This document shows, piece after piece, positions 1 through 7,705 of a stretch of 64,000 bases of DNA. The DNA is from Xanthomonas campestris pv. phormiicola. GTDB taxonomy: Bacteria; Pseudomonadota; Gammaproteobacteria; Xanthomonadales; Xanthomonadaceae. The stretch spans positions 2,307,001-2,371,000 of the forward strand of contig CP102593.1 of assembly GCA_025666215.1 (NCBI GenBank), given 5' to 3'. Position 1 is the first letter of the stretch; each line of letters starts with the position of its first letter. A program made the position numbers and the translations under genes. Under the pieces are notes generated by a model that saw only the letters and a program-made list of their open reading frames with translations, did no database searches and was not told the DNA's origin.

Positions 1-964
1 CCTGGAGGGCGAGAGCCCGATGTCGGCGCGCAACGGCTTCGTGGTCAGCACCCAGGCGCAGGCCAACGACGCCGTCGACTGGTATGCGGCGCACGGCTAC
101 GTCGGCATCAAGATCTACAACTCGTTCCCGCAGGCGCTGGTGCGCGACACCGCCGCCTACGCGCACGCCAAGGGCCTGCGTGTCAGCGGCCACATTCCGG
201 TGCACATGCTCGCGCACGAGGCGGTGGAGCAGGGCTACGACGAGATCCAGCACATCAACCAGGTGCTGCTGAACTTCTACGCCACCCACGACACCGATAC
301 GCGCACCCTGGAGCGTTTCTACCTGCCGGCCAAGCGCACCGCCGACCTGGATTTCGACTCGGCGCCGGTGCAGGCCTTCGTGCAGGATCTGGCCAGGCGG
401 CAGATCGCGATCGATTCGACCTTGACCACCTTCGATTTCATCCGCCAGCGCCCGGGCGAGCTGTCGCAGGCCTATGCCGCGGTCGCCGAGCATCTGCCGC
501 CGGACGTGCAGCGCGGGCTGCGCAGCGCCGAGTTCGACATTCCCGACGACGCCACCGCGGCGCTGTACGAGCGTTCCTACGAGAAGATGGTGGCCTTCGT
601 CGGGCGCCTGTACCGCGCCGGCGTGCCGCTGCTGGCCGGCACCGACGCCATCCCCGGCTTCACCCTGCAGCGCGAGATCGAACTGTACGTGCAGGCCGGG
701 CTGACCCCGGCGCAGGCGCTGCAGGTGGCGACCTGGAACGGCGCCAAGTACTCGCGCACGCTGGACAGCCGCGGCTCGATCGCGCCGGGCAAGCGCGCCG
801 ACCTGATCCTGGTCGATGGCGACCCGACCCGCACTATCGGCGACCTGCGCAAGGTCGCGCTGGTGGTCAAGCAGGGCACCGCGTACTACCCGAGCGAGGT
901 CTACGCCGAACTGGGCATCGCACCGTTCGCCGCGCCCGCGCGCATCGCCAGCATGGAGCAATGA
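1..964 (+). CDS. Amidohydrolase family protein, C-terminal part (partial)
   Basis: Metal-dependent hydrolase of the amidohydrolase superfamily. The reading frame is already open at base 2, so the gene begins upstream of the window and the Met at base 20 is internal. Counting from that Met, the expected metal-site elements are visible: Lys31 in IKIYNS, His58 in SGHIP, His78 in IQHIN and Asp209 in AGTDAIPG, followed by the usual C-terminal beta-sandwich signature (SIAPGKRADLILVDGDP). The substrate cannot be told; imidazolonepropionase- and prolidase-like members share this pattern. The stop codon overlaps the next start in ATGA (961-964), so it is probably translationally coupled to the glutathione peroxidase gene. 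Confidence 0.85.
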   Translation, partial: LEGESPMSARNGFVVSTQAQANDAVDWYAAHGYVGIKIYNSFPQALVRDTAAYAHAKGLRVSGHIPVHMLAHEAVEQGYDEIQHINQVLLNFYATHDTDTRTLERFYLPAKRTADLDFDSAPVQAFVQDLARRQIAIDSTLTTFDFIRQRPGELSQAYAAVAEHLPPDVQRGLRSAEFDIPDDATAALYERSYEKMVAFVGRLYRAGVPLLAGTDAIPGFTLQREIELYVQAGLTPAQALQVATWNGAKYSRTLDSRGSIAPGKRADLILVDGDPTRTIGDLRKVALVVKQGTAYYPSEVYAELGIAPFAAPARIASMEQ

Positions 965-1455
965 TGGACACGCCGACCACCGCCTATGCCTTCACCGCCA
1001 CCGACCTGGAGGGCCACGCGCAGCCGCTCGCCGACTACACCGGCAAGGTGCTGCTGATCGTCAATGTCGCCTCCAAGTGCGGCTTCACCCCGCAGTACGC
1101 CGGGCTGCAGGCGCTATGGCGGCAATACCGCGAACGCGGGCTGGTGGTGCTCGGGTTTCCCTGCGACCAGTTCGGCCACCAGGAGCCCGGCAGCGCGGAC
1201 GAGATCAAGCGCTTTTGCACGCTGACGTACCAGGTCGATTTCCCGATGTTCGCCAAGGTGCAGGTCAACGGCGAGGCCGCGCATCCGCTGTGGCAGTGGC
1301 TCAAGCAGCAGAAATCGGGAGTGCTCGGCATCGCCGCGATCAAGTGGAATTTCAGCAAGTTCCTGGTCGGCCGCGACGGCCGGGTGCTGGCGCGCTATGC
1401 GCCGACCGACAAGCCGGAAGCGCTGGCGGCGGAGATCGAGCGCGCGCTGGGCTGA
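961..1455 (+). CDS. Glutathione peroxidase family protein
   Basis: Thiol peroxidase of the GPx family, 164 aa, the usual length for bacterial (BtuE-like) members, which mostly use thioredoxin rather than glutathione. Cys40 in NVASKCGFTPQY is the peroxidatic residue, Gln70 lies in FPCDQFG, and Trp129-Asn130 in KWNFSKFLV complete the catalytic tetrad. Cys86 in RFCTLTY sits where the resolving Cys of the thioredoxin-dependent enzymes lies. No signal peptide, so cytoplasmic. It overlaps the preceding amidohydrolase by four bases and ends convergently with fpr. Confidence 0.95.
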   Translation: MMDTPTTAYAFTATDLEGHAQPLADYTGKVLLIVNVASKCGFTPQYAGLQALWRQYRERGLVVLGFPCDQFGHQEPGSADEIKRFCTLTYQVDFPMFAKVQVNGEAAHPLWQWLKQQKSGVLGIAAIKWNFSKFLVGRDGRVLARYAPTDKPEALAAEIERALG

Positions 1456-1487
1456 GCAGGATTGATGCGCGATGCGATCAGCTTTTT

Positions 1488-1511
1488 TGTGGGAGGGGCC
1501 GCTTGCGGATC
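1488..1511. repeat. REP-like half element
   Basis: The short convergent gap between the peroxidase gene and fpr carries TGTGGGAGGGGCCGCTTGCG, one arm of the TGTGGGAG-type intergenic palindrome that recurs at 15349, 49428-49990 and 59328. It may fold as a weak hairpin at the shared 3' ends of the two mRNAs. Confidence 0.45.
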
Positions 1512-1543
1512 TGCCTACAGTAGGCCGTTTCCGCGCTGGCCCG

Positions 1544-2323
1544 TCACTTCTCGACGAACGCGCGCTCGAACACATAATGGCCCGGCGTGCCGATCCGCGA
1601 GGAGGCGACGAAGCCGCGCGCGTCCAGGGTCTGGCGCAGGTCGGCCAGCATCTGCGGGCTGCCGCAGATCATCGCCCGGTCGTATTCCGGATCCAGCGGC
1701 GGCAGGCCCAGGGTCTGCTGCATCTGCCCGCTTTCCAGCAGTTCGGTGAGGCGGCCGCGGTTGCGGAAGTCCTCGCGGGTCACCGCCGGGTAGTACAGCA
1801 GTTTCTCGCGAATGGTCTCGCCGAGGAACTCGTGCTGCGGCAGCTCGTTCTCGAAGTAGTCGCGGTAGGCCAGGTCTTTTTCGAAGCGCACGCCGTGGGT
1901 CAGGATCACCTTGTCGAAGCGCTCGTAGGTTTCCGGATCCTTGATCACCGACAGCCACGGCGCCAGGCCGGTGCCGGTGCCGAGCAGATACAGGTGCCGG
2001 CCCGGGTGCAGGTCGCTGATCAGCAGGGTGCCGGTGGGCTTCTTGCCGACCAGCACCGCATCGCCCGGCTGGATGTGCTGCAGGCGCGAGGTCAGCGGAC
2101 CGTCGGGCACCTTGATGCTGAAGAACTCCAGCCGCTCTTCCCAGTTGGCGCTGGCGATGGAGTAGGCGCGCAGCAGCGGCCGCGTCTCCGTCTCCAGGCC
2201 GATCATCACGAACTGGCCGTTGTCGAAGCGGAAGCCTTCGTTGCGGGTGGTGGTGAAGCTGAAGTAGTCGTCCGTCCAGTGACGGACGTCGAGCACCGTT
2301 TCGGGGCCAAAAGCAGAGGACAT
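1544..2323 (-). CDS. fpr: Ferredoxin-NADP reductase
   Basis: FAD flavoenzyme that moves electrons between NADPH and ferredoxin or flavodoxin, used in oxidative-stress repair and Fe-S metabolism. It has 259 aa, like the short Azotobacter/Pseudomonas Fpr type. The FAD motif RAYSIAS is at 52-58, the NADP pyrophosphate loop GTGTGLAPW at 115-123, an ICGSPQM motif lies near the C-terminus, and the chain ends in YVFERAFVEK, the C-terminal extension that packs on the flavin in this subclass. It is monocistronic and lies 48 bp from a 14-bp perfect palindrome resembling a Fur box, so iron control is plausible. Confidence 0.96.
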   Translation of the reverse strand: MSSAFGPETVLDVRHWTDDYFSFTTTRNEGFRFDNGQFVMIGLETETRPLLRAYSIASANWEERLEFFSIKVPDGPLTSRLQHIQPGDAVLVGKKPTGTLLISDLHPGRHLYLLGTGTGLAPWLSVIKDPETYERFDKVILTHGVRFEKDLAYRDYFENELPQHEFLGETIREKLLYYPAVTREDFRNRGRLTELLESGQMQQTLGLPPLDPEYDRAMICGSPQMLADLRQTLDARGFVASSRIGTPGHYVFERAFVEK

Positions 2324-2370
2324 GCCGTTGATCGTGATGGGGAAGGAGCGGGCGCCATTCTACCCCATGC

Positions 2371-2403
2371 CATCCCAAATGAGAGGGAATCTCATTTGGG
2401 ATG
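2371..2403. promoter_or_regulatory. Fur-box-like palindrome upstream of fpr
   Basis: Perfect inverted repeat CATCCCAAATGAGA (2371-2384), GGGAA spacer, TCTCATTTGGGATG (2390-2403). Its core, AATGAGA-N5-TCTCATT, has the half-sites and 19-bp span of gammaproteobacterial Fur boxes. It sits 48-80 bp upstream of the fpr start. On the minus strand a possible -10 (TAGAAT, complement of 2357-2362) follows it, so a bound repressor would cover the -35 region. A terminator of the upstream small gene is less likely, because no T-run follows the stem. Confidence 0.55.
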
Positions 2404-2420
2404 GTTCATCCCGGCGTGCG

Positions 2421-2816
2421 TCACTTCTCGAACGACAGTTCGTAGGACAGGTACAGCGGCGCCTGCGGCGGGGCCAGCAACGGGCGCTGGCGCAGGAAGC
2501 GCTCCAGGCACAGCGCCAGCGGCGTGGTGCCGTTGCGCCAGCTCGCGCCGACGCTGCCGTCGGCCTGCAGCTGGACCACGACGACGAACGGCGAGGTGTC
2601 CGGGCGCGGCGTGGCGCAACTGGCCACGCCTTCGTCCAGCGCAGCGCGTTGCAGCGCCTGCAGGCGCTCGGCCAGCGCGCTGGGCAGCGCGGCTTCGTCG
2701 CGGTCGGCCAGCGCCTTGGCGGCGGCGTAGTCGGAGGGGCCAGGAACCGGGTCGGCCGCGGCAGCGGGGAACGCCATGGCGGCGGCAAGCAGGCAGGGCA
2801 GGAGGCGTCGCAGCAT
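2421..2816 (-). CDS. Small exported protein of unknown function
   Basis: A 131-aa protein with a clear signal peptide (MLRRLLPCLLAAAMAFPAAAA, cleavage about residue 21). The mature part has no domain I recognise; it contains two cysteines (67 and 103) that could form a disulfide and a central segment, SPFVVVVQLQADGSVGASW, that resembles the strands of TonB-C-like periplasmic domains. It lies 26 bp downstream of the ABC transporter gene on the same strand, so the two may be co-transcribed. The start was chosen for the signal peptide; the longer upstream frame only overlaps the transporter gene. Confidence 0.75.
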   Translation of the reverse strand: MLRRLLPCLLAAAMAFPAAAADPVPGPSDYAAAKALADRDEAALPSALAERLQALQRAALDEGVASCATPRPDTSPFVVVVQLQADGSVGASWRNGTTPLALCLERFLRQRPLLAPPQAPLYLSYELSFEK

Positions 2817-2842
2817 GGCGGATCCGAAAGGACAGACGAAGC

Positions 2843-4726
2843 TCAACGATACCCAGCGGCCTGCAATTCGAACAGCTCCGCGTAGCGCCCGCCCTGCGCC
2901 ATCAGTTCGGCATGGGTGCCGCTGGCCTCGATCCGGCCGCCGGCCAGCACCAGGATGCGGTCGGCCATGCGCACGCTGGAGAAGCGGTGCGAGATCAGCA
3001 CTGCGGTGCGGTTGTCGGACAGTTCCTTGAAGCGCTGGAACACCTCGAACTCGCTGCGCGCGTCCAGCGCCGCGGTCGGCTCGTCGAGGATCATCGCCTG
3101 CGCATCGCGCATGTAGGCGCGCGCGATCGCGATCTTCTGCCATTGCCCGCCGGACAGGTCCACGCCGCTCTTGAAGCGGCGTCCGATCAGTTGGTCGTAG
3201 CCGTGCGGCAGGCCTTCGATCAGCTCGGCGGCCATCGCCCGCCGCGCGGCGGCGCGGATCCGCGCCGCATCGGCCATCGAATCGACCCGGCCGACGCCGA
3301 TGTTCTCGCCGGCGCTGAGGTGGTAGCGCACGAAGTCCTGGAAGATCACCCCCAGGTTGGCGCGCAGGTCGTCCAGGTCGTAGTCGCGCAGGTCGCGGCC
3401 GTCGAGCAGGATGCGGCCCTCGTCCGGGTCGTACAGCCGCGCCAGCAGCTTGACCAGGGTGGTCTTGCCGGCGCCGTTCTCGCCGACCAGCGCCAGCACT
3501 TCGCCGGCGCGCAGTTCGAAGTCCAGGTGCCGCACCGCCCACTGCTCGGCGTCCGGGTAGCGGAAGCCGACGTTCTCGAACACGAAGCCGCACACGATCG
3601 GCCGCGGTACCGGCACCGCGCCGGGCCGGGTGCGGATCTCCGGCATGACGCGGAAGAACGAATACAGATCGTCCAGGTACAGCGCCTGGCCGGCCACCTG
3701 CGAAAAACCGATCAGCAGCCCCTCCAGCAGCTGGCGCAGGCGCAGGAAGCTGCCGGCCAGGAAGGTCAGGTCGCCGATGCTGAAATCGCCGCGCACCGTG
3801 CGCCAGGCGATGTAGCCATAGGCCGCGTAGTAGCCCAGCGTGCCCAGCGCGGCCAGCAGCGTGCCCCACAGCATGCGCTTGCGCGCCAGCGCACGGTTGG
3901 CCTGGAAGAAGCGGTCGGCCAGCGCCCGGTAGCGCGCGATCAGGAAGCTGTGCAGATTGAAGATCTTCACTTCCTTGGCGGTCTCGACGCTGGCGCCGAC
4001 CTGGCGCAGATAGTCGAGCTGGCGCCGCTCCGCGGTCCACTGGAAGTTCAGCGAATAGCCCAGCGCGTTGAAATGCGCCTCGCCGACGAAGGCCGGGATC
4101 AGCGCCACCGCCAGCAGCAACATCAGCCACGGCGCGTAGACCACCAGGCCGATCGCGAAGCTGACCACGGTGATCGCGTCCTGCACCTGGCCGAACAGCT
4201 GACTCATCAGGTTCATCCGGCCCATGGTCTGGCGCCGCGCGCGGTCGAGCTTGTCCTGCTGCTCCGGGTCCTCGAAATCCTCCAGGTCCAGTTGCGCGGC
4301 ATGTTCCATCAGCTGCACGCTGGTGACGTTGTTGAACAGCTCCGACAGCAGCGTATCGGCATAGCTGACCAGCCGCCCGAGCAGGTCCGAACCGATCGCC
4401 AACGCCAGTTCCAGCGCCAGCAGTTCCAGCAGCCGTTCCAGCCGCCCGCTGGCCAGCGCCTCGCCGAACGCGGTGAAGCCGGGCGATTGCCCGACCAGGT
4501 GGATCGCCTCGTCGATGATCAGCTTGCCGATGTACAGCGAGGCCACCGGGATCAACGCGCGCAGCACGCGCAGGCCGATGCTGGTGAGGGTCAGCCAGCG
4601 GCTGGTGCGCCAGATCTGGCGCAGGAACGGCGGCAGGTTGCGCATCGCGTCGAAGCGCTCGCGCAGGCTGGGACCGGTGCGGGGCGCGGGCGACGCGGCG
4701 CCATGGGAAGCAGAAGAAGAGGCCAT
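2843..4726 (-). CDS. ABC transporter, fused permease and ATP-binding domains
   Basis: ABC exporter half-transporter of 627 aa with an N-terminal membrane domain (helices between about 45 and 350) and a nucleotide-binding domain from about 380. The ATPase has Walker A GENGAGKTT (415-423), a Q-loop Gln at 463, signature LSGGQ (524-528), Walker B AMILDEP (544-550) and the switch His580. The signature motif is followed by WQKIAIARAYMRDAQ, typical of a bacterial subgroup often found beside peptide or lipid export genes. The substrate is unknown. The Ala/Ser-rich first 20 residues are probably disordered. It is followed on the same strand by the small exported protein gene. Confidence 0.92.
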   Translation of the reverse strand: MASSSASHGAASPAPRTGPSLRERFDAMRNLPPFLRQIWRTSRWLTLTSIGLRVLRALIPVASLYIGKLIIDEAIHLVGQSPGFTAFGEALASGRLERLLELLALELALAIGSDLLGRLVSYADTLLSELFNNVTSVQLMEHAAQLDLEDFEDPEQQDKLDRARRQTMGRMNLMSQLFGQVQDAITVVSFAIGLVVYAPWLMLLLAVALIPAFVGEAHFNALGYSLNFQWTAERRQLDYLRQVGASVETAKEVKIFNLHSFLIARYRALADRFFQANRALARKRMLWGTLLAALGTLGYYAAYGYIAWRTVRGDFSIGDLTFLAGSFLRLRQLLEGLLIGFSQVAGQALYLDDLYSFFRVMPEIRTRPGAVPVPRPIVCGFVFENVGFRYPDAEQWAVRHLDFELRAGEVLALVGENGAGKTTLVKLLARLYDPDEGRILLDGRDLRDYDLDDLRANLGVIFQDFVRYHLSAGENIGVGRVDSMADAARIRAAARRAMAAELIEGLPHGYDQLIGRRFKSGVDLSGGQWQKIAIARAYMRDAQAMILDEPTAALDARSEFEVFQRFKELSDNRTAVLISHRFSSVRMADRILVLAGGRIEASGTHAELMAQGGRYAELFELQAAGYR

Positions 4727-4933
4727 CCGCGCATTGTGCCGGGGCCAGGTGTGCGCGGGGAGTGTTTGGGCCTGGTGCGACTGGCGGGCCGCTGTGCGAT
4801 ATCGGCGTGGCGGCCGCGGCCCGCTGTCGCCAGGACGGTGTTCCAGCTATCTTCTGAGTCCGGACCAGGGACCGCTCTCCATGCAGGACGAACTGCCGCT
4901 TGCCGCGATCGACTGCTGTGGAGGACGTGCGCG

Positions 4934-5161
4934 ATGACGACAGGCTTCGCCATCCGCTACGTCGTCTACTGTCTGGCCATCATCGGTTGCGTGTTCTGGA
5001 TCAACTCCTTTCTGCCGCCGGCTGTCCCCATCGTCGCCGCGCTGGTGTTCTTCGGATTTGCGGTCGTCTACACCGTGTTCCGCTTGCTGGGCGGGCGCGG
5101 CCGCATCGGTGTCGGCAGGCTCTGGAAGGAGTTCCTGGATTTCCTTTACGGTCTGGGCTGA
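4934..5161 (+). CDS. Small two-helix membrane protein
   Basis: A 75-aa protein that I cannot name. Residues about 7-26 and 30-51 are two hydrophobic segments separated by a Pro-Pro turn (SFLPPAVP), followed by a basic Gly/Arg stretch and an amphipathic tail ending WKEFLDFLYGLG. A ribosome site (GGAGGA) lies 7-12 bases before the ATG. It stands alone between a minus-strand transporter and a convergent enzyme gene. The 207 bp upstream show no other gene. Confidence 0.6.
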   Translation: MTTGFAIRYVVYCLAIIGCVFWINSFLPPAVPIVAALVFFGFAVVYTVFRLLGGRGRIGVGRLWKEFLDFLYGLG

Positions 5162-5234
5162 CCAGCGGGGCAGCGCTGCGGGTACCGCGCATGCGGCTGC
5201 CAAGCGCCGGCAGGCCGTCGATCGCTGCGGAACA

Positions 5235-6140
5235 TCACTCGTCCAGGCGCAAGGTCAGGCACTTGGCCGCGCCGCCGGCCTTCAGGAATTCGTCCAGCGG
5301 GGTCTGCACCACGCGGTAGCCGATCCGCGCCAACGCCGCGCACAGCTCCGGCGAGGCGCGGTTGAGCAGCAGGCGCTGGTCCAGGTCCACCGCGTTGCAG
5401 GCGAAGGCGAGGGCGTCGGCTTCGCCGACCGCGATGCGCTGCGCCGGCGGGATGCGGCGGGCGATGGCTTGCTGGGCGTAGTCGTCGAACGCGCCCGGGT
5501 AGTACAGCAGGTAGCCGTCGCGCAGCGGGCAGAAGCAGGTGTCCAGGTGATAGAAACGCGGATCGACCAGGCGCAGCGGCATCACCTCGATGTCCAGCAG
5601 GTCGGCCAGTTCGTGCGCGGCCGCAAGGTCGCTGCGATGGCCGTGGCCCATCCACAGCCGGCGTGCGCCACGGTCCAGCAGCGCATCACCGGCGCCCTCG
5701 AAGCGCACGTCCTCGGGCAGCGCGCGGATGCGGAAGCCGGCGCGCCGGCACCAGTCGGCGAACAGCGGCTCTTCGCCGCGCCGCTCGGCATGGCGGAAGC
5801 GGCTGGGCACGAAGCTGTCGCCGAGCACCAGGCCGGCATTGGCGCTGAATACCATGTCCGGCAGGCCGGCGGCCGGGGCGATCCGCTCGACCTGGGCGCC
5901 GGCCGCCTCGGCCGCGGCGACCAGCGCGTCCCATTGCGCCTGCGCGCGTTCGCGGCTGGCGGCGTGGATGTTGCCTTCCATCCAGGGGTTGATCACGTAG
6001 TCCACCGCGAAGTGCTGCGGCGCGCACATCAGCAGGCGGTGGCCGCGCTGCGCGGCGGCGGCGGCCTGCGCCGTCGGCTCGGCGAGCGCCAGGTCCGCGT
6101 CGTCCTCGATCGCGCAGCCCGCCAGGATTTTCTCGCTCAT
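5235..6140 (-). CDS. Dimethylargininase / amidinotransferase-fold hydrolase
   Basis: A 301-aa enzyme of the guanidino-group modifying superfamily (N,N-dimethylarginine dimethylaminohydrolase, arginine deiminase, amidinotransferase). The family residues are visible: Asp95 in LPDMVFSANAG, Glu149 in RFEGAGDAL, His198 in FYHLDTCF and the nucleophile Cys294 in GGAAKCLTL near the C-terminus. These fit hydrolysis of an arginine derivative through a thiouronium intermediate. Whether the substrate is dimethylarginine, arginine or another guanidine cannot be told. The start MSEKI was chosen for its ribosome site; the frame stays open to 6200. It is monocistronic. Confidence 0.85.
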   Translation of the reverse strand: MSEKILAGCAIEDDADLALAEPTAQAAAAAQRGHRLLMCAPQHFAVDYVINPWMEGNIHAASRERAQAQWDALVAAAEAAGAQVERIAPAAGLPDMVFSANAGLVLGDSFVPSRFRHAERRGEEPLFADWCRRAGFRIRALPEDVRFEGAGDALLDRGARRLWMGHGHRSDLAAAHELADLLDIEVMPLRLVDPRFYHLDTCFCPLRDGYLLYYPGAFDDYAQQAIARRIPPAQRIAVGEADALAFACNAVDLDQRLLLNRASPELCAALARIGYRVVQTPLDEFLKAGGAAKCLTLRLDE

Positions 6141-6214
6141 GCCCGCCTCGCTCCGTGCTGGTGATGCGCAAACGCTAGCGGTGCCGTGTTGCGGACACAT
6201 GTCTGCTGGGAGCC

Positions 6215-6242
6215 GGGATTCGGGATTGGGGATTCGGGATGG
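6215..6242. repeat. Heptameric GGGATTC repeat
   Basis: Four tandem heptamers: GGGATTC, GGGATTG, GGGATTC, GGGATGG. This is one arm of an intergenic repeat type that recurs in this window beside smpB, grpE, dnaK and dnaJ. It lies between the dimethylargininase gene start and the 3' end of the AhpD-like gene. Confidence 0.7.
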
Positions 6243-6245
6243 AAC

Positions 6246-6271
6246 GGCGTACCGGCGTATGCCGGTACGCC
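6246..6271. terminator. Strong hairpin behind the AhpD-like gene
   Basis: Perfect 11-bp stem GGCGTACCGGC (6246-6256), loop GTAT, GCCGGTACGCC (6261-6271), starting seven bases beyond the stop codon of the minus-strand AhpD-like gene. There is no T-run, so it is either a weak or Rho-assisted terminator or an mRNA-stabilising stem. Confidence 0.45.
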
Positions 6272-6278
6272 GCTGCGC

Positions 6279-6719
6279 TTACGGCATCGCCGGTTGCAGG
6301 CCCACGCCGAGCCGGTTCCAGGCATTGATCAGGGCGATGGCCATGGTCAGCGCGCTGATGCCCGGCGCGTCGAAATGCGCGGTCAGCGCCGCGTAGCAGG
6401 CGTCCGCCGGCGCGCCGGCGGGCAGCGTGGTCAGCGCTTCCGCCCAGGCCAGCGCGGCGCGTTCGCGCGCGTCGAAGAAGCGGCTCTCGCGCCAGCCGGC
6501 GACGGTGTCCAGCTTGCGCGGTTCCAGGCCGGCCTTGCGCAGGGCCGTGGCATGCATGTCGATGCAGTAACTGCAGCCGTTGAGCTGGGAGACGCGCAGG
6601 CACACCAGTTCGGCCAGGTCATGGCCGAGCACGCCTTCGTGCACCTGCTGGCTGGCGCTCAGCAGGGCGCGGAAGGCCTCCGGTTCGTGGCGGGTGTAAT
6701 CGATGCGATGGAAGTGCAT
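6279..6719 (-). CDS. AhpD-like carboxymuconolactone decarboxylase family protein
   Basis: A 146-aa protein of the CMD/AhpD fold. The redox motif NGCSYCIDMH gives Cys49, Cys52 and His56, the CxxCxxxH pattern of alkylhydroperoxidase-D proteins that reduce peroxides through a Cys pair. The start has a ribosome site (GGAGC) and lies 45 bp downstream of an ECF41-type promoter (6764-6790). In ECF41 modules a CMD-family gene is the standard partner and target of the sigma factor; here that sigma gene is the next native gene upstream, separated only by an IS. An antioxidant role is likely; the true reductant is unknown. Confidence 0.9.
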   Translation of the reverse strand: MHFHRIDYTRHEPEAFRALLSASQQVHEGVLGHDLAELVCLRVSQLNGCSYCIDMHATALRKAGLEPRKLDTVAGWRESRFFDARERAALAWAEALTTLPAGAPADACYAALTAHFDAPGISALTMAIALINAWNRLGVGLQPAMP

Positions 6720-6763
6720 GTGTCTTGCTCCATGACGGCCGCATTGGCCGTCTTCGCAGCAAG

Positions 6764-6790
6764 GACGCGCGACTGCGCGTGGCCGTGACA
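6764..6790 (-). promoter_or_regulatory. ECF41-type promoter of the AhpD-like gene
   Basis: Minus-strand TGTCACG (-35), 16-bp spacer, CGTCC (-10). This matches the TGTCACA/CGTC promoter known for ECF41 sigma factors and is identical in elements and spacing to the site in front of the sigma gene itself (8581-8607). Confidence 0.75.
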
Positions 6791-6879
6791 CCGCGCCGTC
6801 GCTGGCCAGGGCTGTCGCGCGGGCAGGCCATGCGTCCCGCCAGCGACGCACCGGGTGGGCATGGCCGCGCCGCGGGCTA

Positions 6880-7705
6880 GGGCCTGTCATCAATTTAGCA
6901 AAATGACCGAGGCGATCCAGTAGATCGCGCCGAGGAAGTTGCAGGCTGTCTTGTCGTAGCGGGTGGCAATGGCCCGGTACTGCTTGAGTCTGGCGAAGAA
7001 GTTCTCGATCAGGTGTCGATCCCTGTACAACACCCGGTCGTAGTCACGCTGCACCTTGCGTGTTGGATGGGAGGGGATGACGATCTGCGTCTCCTGTCGC
7101 TGCATCGGCTCGATCACCCGTGCGCTGGCGTCGTAGGCTCGATCAGCGAGCAAGGCGCCGACCGACAATCGCGGCAACAAGGCATCTGCACCTTCCAGAT
7201 CCGAGGCCTGGCCTGCGGTCAGATGAAATGCCACCGGATTGCCCAGCGCATCGACCACCGCGTGGATCTTGCTGCTCAGTCCGCCGCGGCTGCGTCCGAT
7301 GGCCTGCGGCTCCCCCCTTTTGCCCCGGCGCTGTGCTGATGCGCCCGGACGATGGTGCTGTCGATCATCGCGTATTCGTTGTCCGCGTCTTCTGACAGGG
7401 CCTGGAACACCCGTTGCCAGACGCCTGACCGGCTCCAGCGGGTATGTCGTAGGTGGATGACGCGGAAATCACCGAAGCGCTCAGGCAGGTCCCGCCAGGG
7501 AATGCCGGCGCGGTAGCGGTACAGCACGGCTTCGACGAACAGTCGATTGTCCTTGGCGGTCACACCGACATGGCCGGCTCGGCCGGGAAGCAGATCGCGG
7601 ATGCGATCCCACTGATCGTCTCGAAGGGCGTAGCGACGTCTCATTGCAGGGCGATGCGGGAGGGGGCGACAAGCATCGCCTATCTCAGCAATTGATGACA
7701 AGCCC
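6880..7705 (-). mobile_element. IS5-family (IS427-group-like) insertion sequence, 826 bp
   Basis: A complete element. The left end GGGCCTGTCATCAATT (6880-6895) and the complement of the right end (7690-7705) match at 15 of 16 bases. It is flanked by TA duplications (6878-6879 and 7706-7707) within a CTAG target, as expected for the family. It contains one transposase in two overlapping frames joined by a -1 slip site. It inserted between an AhpD-like gene and its ECF41 sigma gene, exactly at the sigma stop codon. Confidence 0.9.
6890..7644 (-). CDS. IS5-family transposase (DDE), made by -1 frameshift
   Basis: The N-terminal frame starts MRRRYALRDDQW (7644) and by itself ends at 7276. The C-terminal frame ends at 6890. 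The slippery run A-AAA-GGG-GGG (complement of about 7312-7321) lets a -1 slip join GAKG to RGEPQAIGRSRGGLSSKIHA, the usual IS5 sequence, so this looks programmed rather than a mutation. The DDE residues are present: Asp in YAMIDSTIV, Asp in LLADRAYD and Glu in HLIENFFARLKQYRAIATRYDK. No other disruption was seen, so the element may be active. Confidence 0.88.

Noticed and set aside
1472..5161. A 1229-aa open frame on the plus strand
   Set aside because: It is antisense to fpr, the small exported protein and the ABC transporter, and is Arg/Ala/Gln-rich shadow sequence. Only its last 75 codons (from 4934) look like a real small gene.
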